Part shown: positions 49,304 through 61,300 of the stretch, piece by piece
Layout of the letters: every line of letters starts with the position of its first letter
Position numbering within the stretch: position 1 is the stretch's first letter
From: Euwallacea fornicatus
Lineage: Eukaryota; Arthropoda; Insecta; Coleoptera; Curculionidae
DNA length: 64,000 nucleotides
NCBI RefSeq assembly: GCF_040115645.1
Contig: NC_089545.1
Span: 3,472,001 to 3,536,000 of the forward strand
Direction of reading: 5' to 3'
Program-made: the position numbers and the translations under genes
Notes under the pieces: model-generated
The model's database searches: none
Seen by the model: the letters and a program-made list of their open reading frames with translations, nothing else
What the model was told of the DNA's origin: nothing

Positions 49304-52300
49304 GTAAAGTATTTTAGAAGACTCTAAAAAATATCCTCTTTTGGTCTAAGTAAGTAATGTTATGACATCCCTGCGGATAGACGACTGTACGCACTTCGAG
49401 CTTGATTTAATACTTCAGTTTTAATTTGCTTTCTTAATTCAATCGTGCAGATATACGGGTTGTCCCAAGATAGTTTGGAACAAATATTTCACAACTCCGT
49501 AGGAATTTTAAAAAAGGTTTTGTTAAAAATATATAAGGTTGAATTGGGGCTACGAATTGAAGTGATAACAAAATATACAGGGTGGTGCACAAAGCTACGA
49601 GGAAAGGAATTTGCATTTTTTTAATGGTTCACCCTGCATATTTTTTCATATTTGAGTTCCTAGTTGATATCTAATCACTTTTAATATAGTATATGATATA
49701 TTTAAAATCAAGAGAATGTGAAATATTAACAATGAAAAAATTTTTTAAAGGAGACCTTTTCATCCTCTATGGGATAAGATTAGATACTTTATAGATAAGG
49801 AAAGCCCGACTTTAGTTCGATAGATTTCTTCCTGTGGGGTTATCTGAAACGAATTATTTATCAAACCCATCGAATTACTTTAGAAGACATGCAAGATCAA
49901 ATTCGAAAGGTTTGCCGTACAGTCGCGCCCGATATGATACTAAAAACTTGTACTAGGGAACTACTTCGACAGTTTAAAACATGTTTAGAATCTCATGGAG
50001 GACAATTTGAACATTTTCTTTAAATACCACTTTCTCAATGTAAAAGCCTGAAATATATATTTTTTCTAATTAGGCCTTATTTATTGTAAGTGTGAAAATG
50101 GATTTTTAAATACTCAACTGAAATGCACTTCACAATATCTTGATTTTAAGTATAGCATATGCTATGTCAAATATGCCTAGTTTTGACTAAGAACTTAAGT
50201 ATACAAAAATACACAAGATGTAGAATTTAAAAAAATGCGAGTTTTTTTGTCATAAATTTATACGTGATCCTGTATATTTTAACTATTACTTCAATTTGTA
50301 GGCCCAAAACAACTCTACATGTTTTTATTAAAATCTATTTTTTTAAATCCTACAGGGTTGGAAGATATTTGCTGTAGGAACTCTATCATGAGACATTCTG
50401 TATATGAGACGTGTTCCCACGTTTCCCTTTGTCGATTAACACAAAGCTTTACAAACTAAAATCATTCATCGAACGACCTCTGTGTAGAACGAATCCGGGA
50501 ATCACTACCTCGTTGGTTGGAGTAAATAATGTTTTCACGTGTTTCTTAACCGTCGACTGCAAAGTCCAGACCCAGCTCTTTCAGTAATTTCCTGTCTCCT
50601 CCACTTAAATATTGCCTGTTAAGTCGCGTTTATAATTTCTGTTCAACCCATATTTATTTAGTCGCAAATGACTTAACGTTGGAGAAGATCATCGACTACG
50701 GACTGAACGACTACATAGAGAAATTCGAAGCAATATCAGAAGCAGCCACTAAAGAGAACAATCTGGAGAAGAACTTGAGCAAAATGATGGGAGAGTGGGC
50801 AGACTTGGAGTTCACAATTCTCGCTTACCGGGACACAGGCACGTACATCCTATCGGCCATGGATGATATTCAAGTTCAACTAGACGATCATATCGTCAAA
50901 ACTCAGACCATGAAGAACTCCCCGTATATAAAGCCATTCCAGAAAGAGATTTTGTGAGATTTATGACGTTTGAAATAGTAAACACTTTTAATTTTCACCT
51001 TTAGGAGTTGGGAAAGCAAATTGCAACTGTTACAAGAAATCTTGGATGAGTGGCTCAAGGTTCAATCAACTTGGATATATTTGGAGCCGATTTTCTCTTC
51101 TCCAGATATTCAACAGCAAATGCCGGAAGAAGGCAGAAGATTTAGCGCTGTGGACAAGATATGGAGGGATTTGATGAAGACCGTTTATGGTGATCCGAAA
51201 GTTCTAGCGGTGGTCGAAATCGATAAAATGGCAGAACGTTTGAAGAAGTGCAACAGTCTACTGGAGATGATTCAGCGAGGTCTCAACGACTATTTGGAGA
51301 AAAAACGCTTGTATTTCCCCAGGTTTTTCTTCCTGTCCAATGACGAGCTGCTGGAAATTTTGTCCGAAACGAAGGATCCAACAAGGTAAGCGCATGTCTT
51401 CAATGTAAGATGTTGCATTTATTGACTCTTCAGTTTCCTAGAAGTAATTTTTATTAATTTAGTTTTAGTTCACCCTCAGTTAGTTTCTCTTACTGATTTA
51501 TCGCTTCTCTAAGATAATTCGAATTCATTTTTCGCTTTGCAGGGTACAACCGCATCTCAAGAAATGCTTCGAGGGCATTGCCAAACTTACATTTACAGAG
51601 GATTTAGATGTTACGGATATGAAGTCTAGTGAGGGTGAAATCGTGCCCCTTCCAAACATCATTCAGACGACTCTAGCTAGAGGGCAAGTGGAGAAATGGT
51701 TGGTGGAGTTGGAGACTGATATGCAGAAAGCGGTGCATCTCATGGTCCAGAAATCTATCGAGGATTATCCGAAATGGCCTCGCGAGAGTTGGGTAAGTGG
51801 CATAGAGGATTTTCACACATTGTATAACCTCAATAGACACAGTAATATCAAACACTCGTCTCATAAGGAGCCTCGCTAATCCTAGACTGATTCTTGTATG
51901 TGTCCTAAACAACTGTGTTTACCAAGAAATTTAAAATCAGTGGTGTAATTAGAGTCTGTGTTTTTTACGCAATCTATTATGATACAAGTACTTTTGGATT
52001 GCAATTAGTAAGAGTAGTACTTGAGTTTTTGTATGGTTTGCTTACTTTGAGAAATGGCTGCATAGTCTCAATCTGAGGGGTAATCGCATTCTTATACTTT
52101 CTCCCTTACTAAGACGTTCCTTCAAGAACTGTCTGACGAGGGCGCCAGTGAGCAATTACATTTGATTTTGACATGCGCTCTTCTTGCATGTGTTTTGCTA
52201 GTTGCTTAGTTCTATATTGTGGTATTTAATGTAACATACACATAAGTAAGGATTCATATTTTTGTGAGAATTTTATAGTTTCGAATATAGTTTTTAATAT

Positions 52301-55300
52301 TTCAGGTGTTCAAGTGGCCTGGTCAATGCATACAATCTGTAGGTTCGACCTTTTGGACGACTGAAGTAACTCAGGCAATAGAAACCGGAGATCCAGAAAT
52401 GAAAGCTTACCTGACAAAGTGCAACACTCAAATAATGAATATTGTCGATCTAGTTAGAGGAAAACTTAATACTCAACATAGGATAACTTTGAGTTAGAAA
52501 CTTTCTCAAAGTGTTTGGATGCTTTATGTTGAACCAAAAATAAATTATTGCAGGTGCTTTGGTCATAATAGATGTGTATCAACGAGATGTCTTGGAAAAA
52601 ATGGTGGATCTCCAAGTTAAGTCAGTTAATGACTTTAATTGGCTGGGTCAATTGAGATATTACTGGGAGGTAGGTTGTAGAAGGGAGTTAGGTGTTCATA
52701 GTTTCTCATCTTTTTGATTAGAGGAACCAAATGGTGACTGCAATGATGAACTTTACGTTAAAATATGGTTATGAATATCTCGGAAATAGCGGGAGACTGG
52801 TTGTGACTCCGCTCACAGATAGATGCTACAGGACTTTATTTGGGGCATTGCATTTACACTTAGGTAAGAATGTTTTATTTCGGGATAAGTATTTTCATTC
52901 CAATCTTGGTAATATTTTGCGTTATTTTCAAATTCAAAAGTTACGAAGTTTTTAAACTAACAACCTCAAACCAGTTTACAAAAATTTGGCATCAACATGA
53001 ATAGCGTCTTATGTTATTTCCTTAGGTGGAGCACCAGAAGGTCCGGCAGGTACTGGAAAAACCGAAACCATCAAGGATTTAGCTAAAGCTGTGGCTAAAC
53101 AATGTGTCGTCTTTAATTGTTCAGATGGTCTGGATTATATTGCGTTGGGAAAGTTCTTTAAGGTATACTTTAACGAATAAAAAAAAATCACTGTCCAGTT
53201 TGTGAACATCTGATGAGTTTTATTTGCGAAAAACGGAAAATATTCTATTCCAGGGACTGGCTTCCTGTGGTGCTTGGTCGTGTTTCGATGATTTTAATAG
53301 GATTGATCTGGAAGTGTTATCCGTAGTGGCGCAACAAATTCTTACTATTCAACGAGGGATTAACACGGGACAAGAAAAGTTGTACTTTGAAGGCACAGAA
53401 CTGAAACTGGACGCAACATGCGCAGTTTTCATTACGATGAATCCCGGTATGATAAAGTATAAATGACGAATTGTGTATTTTTTATCCAGTTTTCCACAAC
53501 CTGAGCAAAATCCCATCATTCAGTGATGGACTGTTGGATTGGATTTTCTTGTAGCTTTAATGTAAATGTAGTACAAAGTGTGATATGAAAACGTTCAAAC
53601 GTTGTTATGAATATGATGAGTTAATGGACAGTAGGTTATTTTTCATTCCCGTTACGTTTCTACCAATAACCATTAATTTTTACAATAATGCTTGCAGACA
53701 ATTTTGTGTTCGATCTCGATGAAAATATTGCGAAAATTCCAAATAGTTTTTGTATTATTAAATTTTACGAAAATAAAAGTCGATTTTCTAATAATAATTT
53801 ACAGGATACCCTGGTCGTTCGGAATTGCCGGAGAATTTGAAACCTCTATTCCGATCTGTGGCCATGATGGTCCCGGATTACGCTCTTATCTCGGAAATCG
53901 AGCTGTATGCATCTGGATTTCTGATTGCTAAGTCTCTGGCAGTAAAAATAGTCACCACATACAGATTATGTTCTGAGCAGCTTTCCTCGCAGTGTCACTA
54001 CGATTACGGTAGGAAATTCTTATTAATCACTTATTTCCTTTTTTTTCGTATGGGGAAACGTTTCTAGGTATGAGAGCAGTGAAATCAGTTATTCGAGCGT
54101 CTGCAGTACTAAAACTACGCCATCCGCACGAAAAAGAAGATGTTTTGGTGTTGAAGTCCATTAAGGACGTCAACGTGGCCAAGTTTGTACATCAGGATCT
54201 GGCTCTGTTTCAGGTACAACAAGATGGTCGACGAGTCTGCTTTGAAAAATATCCGATGAAGCCTTAAAATGGAAAAGTTGCAAAATATCTCCGGTCTAGA
54301 ACTGGATTCTTTTCGGTATAGAAATTCTATTTATTTCCCGGAAAGTTCCTATATACAAATGAATCCAAAACTCCGCGTGTTTGTCATCAAAAGTAACTAA
54401 AATATCTTTGGAACAGCGTGACCAGATTATTTTTAATACTGGCAGCCAATAACCTAGAAGAACTGGACGTAGCATTCTTCTTCATCGTCCGTCATCATTT
54501 TTGCCAAATGGGACACTAATCCATGGTGGCGAAATCGGGAGGAAGTGATATCGTCATGAAGTAATAAGGCGGAGTTTCACAAACTGCGTTAAGCTGGCGG
54601 CTTGTGCCCCGTCTAGGTCGTCTGGGCAATTTTGCTAGCGATGTAAAGTCGGTAAACTTCAAAGGGAATGCTGAGGCTTTCGGGAATTTTGTCAGTTACC
54701 TTTAAATCTCAAAGGAGCAAGGATATTTTTGTAAGTCGTCACTTCCTTTGACTCTCTCGAATGCGGAAAAATGGCTTATGGTTATCTCCAAGGAGATAGT
54801 GTTAATTAATTTATAGTATTAAAACTCGCTCATTACTCAGCCTACACTCACGCACTCACCAGGTTGTTCGTAGTATTGTGGAGAAGTACAATTTTCCGCG
54901 TTCAAATACCTTCGGAAAATTAAGCTTTCGTGTGCGGCAATGGGAAAAATAAGGAACTTTTAAAATAAAGATGTTGGAATTTTTGGTTTCTATTCCATTT
55001 ATATTCTAAACGGTTTCAAGAACGTTACTTTTGACTCTTTCAACCAATAACGTAGAAGTGGGCGCATGAAACAATTGCGGTCGTTCCATTAAAATTGGTC
55101 CCATTTCTTAAACGGACAGCCGCCATATTTTTGTGTCCCTGCACTCTCATTATGTTGAGAGAGATGTGTCATGCAAAGCCGGCGAATATATGTAGATAAA
55201 ATATAAGAGGTCATAGGAAGATCATTTTTTTCCGATTTCGCCGTCATAGATTTAATTATTCAATTGACACAGGAGGGTTAAAAAACTGCGAAAAACGATG

Positions 55301-58300
55301 TACATCCAGTCTTTCTAGATCATTGTTTCTCACCGATTTTTCTAAAATCATCACAGACTCGGAAGGTCTTCATGTGAGATAACTAACGAAGTTTCACTGT
55401 ATCGACATTGTAAATATCCCACGAAGTCGGAAGTTTAGTATTCTGTTCGTTGAAGCAAAAAAGGAAATTAAACGTGAACTTAAAAGTGAAATTTATATTC
55501 ACTCGAGATTTATAGAAACTCATTACATTTAAGAGCATAATCTCTGATTTGTTCCCCGGAGTGGGGCTACCTGAACCTGGTTATGTGGTACTAAACAAAG
55601 CTGTCGAGGATGCCTCTAAGACAATGAATATACAGTGTGTGCCAGTTTTTCTGGAGAAAGTCCAGCAATTATACGAGATGATTGTAGTCAGGCATGGCTT
55701 GATGATCGTCGGAATGCCATTTGCTGGTAAGACGACTTGTTATCGAGTTTTGGCTGACGCATTGGGGCTTATCGAGGAGAGGGTAAGATTGTAGTTAATT
55801 GTCATATGATTCACAATTTTTTTTTATAAATGTTTTTTACACATTCAAGGCGGGTTGTTCATTTTTTTATTTATTTTGTTTGGAGCTGACGCTTTGCGCA
55901 GAAGTATGACACATAAGTAGTGCTTGTATCGAGGGAGGCGAATTGAGGGAAGGGGGGAAGTGCAGTTTTACACCATTTTCAGTGAAAACTCTCTGAGAAT
56001 GGCATTCGCCCATGTAGTAGATAAACGAACTTTTTTATTTTGTCTTTATGGAACCCCATGTATAATATGACATTTTTGAGTTTTTGAGAATTTCCGAACA
56101 TATTTCATCTGACATACCCGTGTCCAAATTCAACAGTTTTCGAAAAAAGTAACAATTTAAACTACTATAATCTAATCTACTGAATGTTTGAACTGTGCCC
56201 CATTGATTTCCTGATAGTGAGCAAACCGCAAGGTAATTTCTTAAGAATGTTTCTTCTCATTTGCGGAGTTATTTGTTGAGCTCCTTGAGTAATTTTATTT
56301 TTCAACTTTCCTATATGGTTCGGCTTATTTAAACACGCCCTGTGTTTCAGATAACCACATAAAAAAAGTCCGTAGTAACGAGGTCAGGCGATCTGGCAGG
56401 CCACTCTAATTGCCACATTACGCAAATATTTTAATAACTGTTGAATTTGTACATGAATGTCTTACGTGAAATATGTTTAGAATTTCTCAAAAAACTCAAA
56501 AAAAATTTTTCACAAATTTTTGCCGGATATTATAAATATATATGCTTGATCACAAGTCAGGTGCTTTGGACCTTTTCAGGGTGAAATGGCCGAACACCGT
56601 GCTGTCTACACAGTCATTAATCCAAAATCTATAACCATGGGCCAGCTTTATGGACAATTCGACGCAGTTTCGCACGAATGGTCAGATGGAATACTGGCCA
56701 TTAGTTTTAGACAATTCGTCATGTCAACCAGTGCAGACAGGTCACATGATCGACTCCTTTTTTGAGCGCAACCTTTAATTATATTTCTCCTCTATGTAGG
56801 AAATGGTTAATTTTTGATGGACCTGTTGATGCAGTTTGGATTGAAAACATGAACACAGTCTTAGACGACAACAAAAAATTATGTCTCATGTCCGGGGAAA
56901 TTATTCATTTATCAAATTCTATTAATCTAATATTTGAGCCCATGGACTTGAATGTTGCTTCTCCCGCCACCGTAATTTAATCTAAAACACCCATGTGCTT
57001 ACATAACAATATCTTTGGTTCAGGTGTCAAGATGTGGTTTGATTTACATGGAACCAAAATCGTTAGGATGGAAGCCGTTGCTGTCTTCATGGTTGAATAC
57101 GCTGCCACCATTTATTAACAACGATTTCTACAAAACCATGATTTTCAACTTGTTCCTTCGATTTTGCCAACCGTTACTTTGGCTTATACGCAAGGGCGGC
57201 GTGCGGGTAATAAAAAACTTATTTGAAATAAATTATATATGACAAATATGAAGAGAAAATTTAAAGCATTACAATCTGAACTTTGCAGAGACAATGAAAT
57301 AAAACTTTGCTTACTTTAGGCTTCTAATAAAGGTTTCGTTTTGGGACTAGATTTCTGAGTCTAGGGAGTAAAATGTTACTAGGGTATGACGTCAAAATTA
57401 TGCATTTTTGACAATTTAGTGAGCCGTCCGACAGGTCATTTTCATATTTTTTAAGCGTTGCAGGAAACCTATATTACTTTTTCAATATCACTTTCAAATT
57501 CTCAGCGAAAACCCCAAATATTATCGAATTCGGACCACCCCTGTACTCGTTTACTCGTACATTTGCAGGAAATCGTAACGACTTCAGACCATAATCTGGT
57601 TCGCGCCACTACGAACCTTTTCGATTGCTTCATGAACGACTTCTATGATGAGAAATATCGAGAGCAAGTGTCCGATATGGACGTCCGAGCCCAGATCGAA
57701 GGGTCGTTCTTCTTTGCCTGTATATGGTCGATCGGGGGCACGCTAGATAACAATAGCAGGCACAAATTCAATATTTTGTTTAGAGCTCTGCTGGAGAGGG
57801 AATTTCCGTCTAAGGTTCTCCAAGATTTGGAAATACCTTTTGAAATCAACAAACCGGACAAACCTTATATTTTTACGTTACCTGTTGGAGAAACTGTATT
57901 CGATTACCGATTTATCAAAGAGGTAAGGTATTTTGAACTTATTTTGTTCGTTTATAATCATTTAATTTTCCATCAACATATCTTCATAAAAGTGCTGGCT
58001 TTCTACTTTTGTTATATTCCTCTTGCTTCGCGCACTCCCCTGAAGTTGCAATGGCAGCAATTTTTTTTTATCTATAAGTGAGGGAATTCTGAATACAGAT
58101 CCATGCGGATTCTCTCAACGTTGCGCTCCGATCTGTCCAGATCTGAGACCGAGTGAACTTTCACAGTTAAATACCGTCTAGTGATCAAAACCGTATCTAG
58201 GATATTCTGTTTCGCGTTCAATCGTGATATGTGTACTTCGAAATAAAAGTAGAATGTCCGCACCTTAAAAAAAAAAAGTTTCTTCAACGACTGATTTGTT

Positions 58301-61300
58301 ACAGGGGAAAGGAAAATGGAAGCTTTGGTCTGATGAACTGATGAACGCACCTCCCATCCCTCGAGATATTCCTGTCAACCAGATCATAGTAACTACCGTT
58401 GAAACGATTCGCTCAACTGCCATCATGCAACTATTGATCCAGCACCAGAAACCGATGATAATTGTAGGACCGACTGGGACAGGAAAGTCCGTTTATGTTA
58501 CGGTAAATAATAACCTGAGAATGTTTAAATTGAGTTTAAGGAGGAAACAATTCTTGGTTTAATACTATATGTATTATTATCTGAGACGTTTACGTTCGAA
58601 GATACAGGAGTAAGACTCCCGGAGGAATAATGGTCATAAAAAGCCAGTATAATACTATAGTTCGTCCATGATCGTTGTCCATTAACAGCGACAAAACTCC
58701 AGTAAGTTTAACCGCGGATGTTGGGATCCATACTTAATGAGCGAACGAGCTGCCATTGAAACACGCGTTATTTAAATGGCCAGCGGGAATAAAGACTTTA
58801 TATCCCGCAGATCCCTCATTACTCCCTCTGCCGCTATATGACCCCTATTTAATTTCAGTTGACAAGCTGAATATTTGGTCATTAGCAAGAGGTCGTGGAC
58901 AAAATTAGATTTCTCTTCCTCGGACAAATAATTAATGTTTAGTCTCTCGGACAACTCATTAATATTTAGTATTTGCCTGAGTAATAACACAATAAATGTC
59001 TGAAAATTCGAATTTAAATTTAATCATGAGGTGATTTTAATTATTTAAGGACTTCTTGCTGAAAAAGAACGACACCAAAACGTACATTCCACTGTTTATC
59101 AACTTTTCGGCCCAAACAACGGCCAATCAGACCCAGAGCATGATTATGTCCAAGCTGGATAAAAGGAGAAAAGGTATTACTTATTGTTCGTATAAATTTA
59201 TCAGTTTGAGCTGAATGAGGCAAAATATCCGTCCATAATCTTTTTATGCCTGGTTGTTAAATGACAACTACAACAAGTAATACAAATTGGTGATTTCTTA
59301 GATTTCTGCTTGAACTCTGACTGATAACTAATTTTTTTCGAAAATAAATCTTTTAAGGCGTTTATGGACCTCCCGTTACCAAGAGGTGCGTTATCTTTGT
59401 GGACGACATAAATATGCCGTTGAAAGAAGAATATGGCGCCCAACCCCCCTTAGAGCTGCTTCGGCAGTGGTTCGACCACGACATGTGGTACGACTTGAAG
59501 GAAATAGTACCAATGAAACTCATTGATATTCAGGTAAGACAGTTTCAATAAGATGGATCCATCACTTTTAATTGTAAAAGAATAATTAATATGGATCAAA
59601 TTTAGTTCATGTGCTCCATGTGCCCGCCAGCTGGTGGAGGAAATACCATTACTCCTCGTTTGAGGAGACACTTCAATCATCTATGTATAGACGAATTCCC
59701 TGAGGGCACGTTAATAAGTATTTTCAGTCGAATTATGTTGTGGCACCTGGATACCAGGTTAGCAATACTTGTATAGGCTAAATTGATTGGCCACATTCGG
59801 TAAAAGTAGCAGTTGCTCGATGGTTTGGGGAATTGTTTGAAATTCCTAAAGAAAATGACGTGAGTTCGCGTTTGGATGCATTATTTGAAGGGTGTAACTG
59901 TTCGTACTGCCGAATGAGCCTATTAGATTATATATTGCACATAGAGGACCAAAAGCCCCGCATAAAAACGCAAGGAAAAACAATAAGCTGTAATGAACGT
60001 TAATGTTTTAGGGGATTTTCAAAGGACTTTGATCCTTGCATTGAAGAAATTGTCCTGGCCACGCTCGCCATATATAAAATGGCGCGAGCAAATCTTCTAC
60101 CCACACCAGCTAAATCCCACTATCTTTTCAATTTGAGAGATTTTTCCAGAGTAATTCAGGTATGTCTTACAGTTATCTTATAAATGTTTTTACATAACCC
60201 CTGCTCTCTCTCTCTCTCCCTCTCTCTCTCCCCCCTCTCTCTCCCTCTCTCACTCTCCCTCTCTCTCTCCCTCTCTCTCTCCCTCTCTCTCTCCCTCTCT
60301 CTCTCCCTCTCTCTCTCCCTCTCTCCCTCTCTCCCTCTAACATTCTCCCGCAAATTTTCTCTCTCACTCTCTCTTACACTCCAGGTCTCATACTCCCTCT
60401 CTCAGTCTCTTTCTCACCCCCCCCCCTCTCACTCTATTTCTCCCTACACTCCTCCCTTACTCTCTTTCTCAGTTCCCCCCTCTCTCTTACACACGCTCAT
60501 GCACACAAATTATCTCTTAGTGCGTAATTTGTCTCATCATCGATCAACAAACTGGTCATCAAAAGAGTCGAAACGGTCCATTTTCTTGGCAGTTTTTGAG
60601 ATACTGTAACTCGACAACGCTTCAACTGATTTCAATGAAGCGAAGTGATTTTAATGGCTCATTACTTGTCGAATTGCAGAGCGAACTTAATTTTAAAAGA
60701 AACATTGTTTTATACGACCAATGAACAGAGCGAGGAAAATGCAAGTTTTTAAAACTTTAACACGTTGCACTTTATTCCTACAATAATTATTGCATAACTT
60801 TTCTTGAAAATGGCGATTAGAGGCCCTGGTGGATTTCTAAGGAAATTTACGATTTAGGGAGTGTTACTGTCCGTTCCGGAAGCAATGGAAGACCTCATTG
60901 CCATGAAACGATTATGGGTCCATGAAGTATTAAGAGTATATTACGATCGATTAGTAGACGACGTAGATCGTACTTGGATAATTGAAGCTATTAGGGAGGT
61001 TTGTAGGGACAAATTGGACGAAGATCTTAATGAAATGTTTAAACGCTTGGCCTCCCCTGAAAGTTCACAAGTACGTTACTCCTGCATGATAAGAAATTTC
61101 TCTACAGTTTTATAGCAATTTTTTTCATCGTTAATCATTACATGTTTGCACATGTAGAATTCACTAAAAATAACTTATTTAAGATCGGTGAAACGGAGTT
61201 GAGAAAGTTGATTTATTGTGATTTTGCGAATCCTAAAGCGGACCAGCGACATTACATTGAGGTTCTGGATCTAGAACACTTGAAATCCATCACCGAAGGT

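Larger units (their letters stand above)
49451..50404 (+). mobile_element. Degenerate mariner/IS630-type transposon
   Basis: The left end atatacgggttgtcccaaga (49451) is roughly mirrored by gagacattctgtatat at about 50390-50404. The only coding remnant is the transposase C-terminus at 49805-50023. The first two thirds of the transposase gene have been lost, so the copy is internally deleted. Confidence 0.6.
49304..50661. other. Dynein intron 10 with a degenerate transposon
   Basis: Most of this 1.36 kb intron is an old mariner/IS630-type insertion (about 49451-50404) with a smaller element inside it at 49572-49642. Confidence 0.75.

Noticed and set aside
60156..60609. Open frames rich in Arg-Glu (minus) or Ser-Leu (plus)
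   Set aside because: They are translations of the CT microsatellite and have no independent support.
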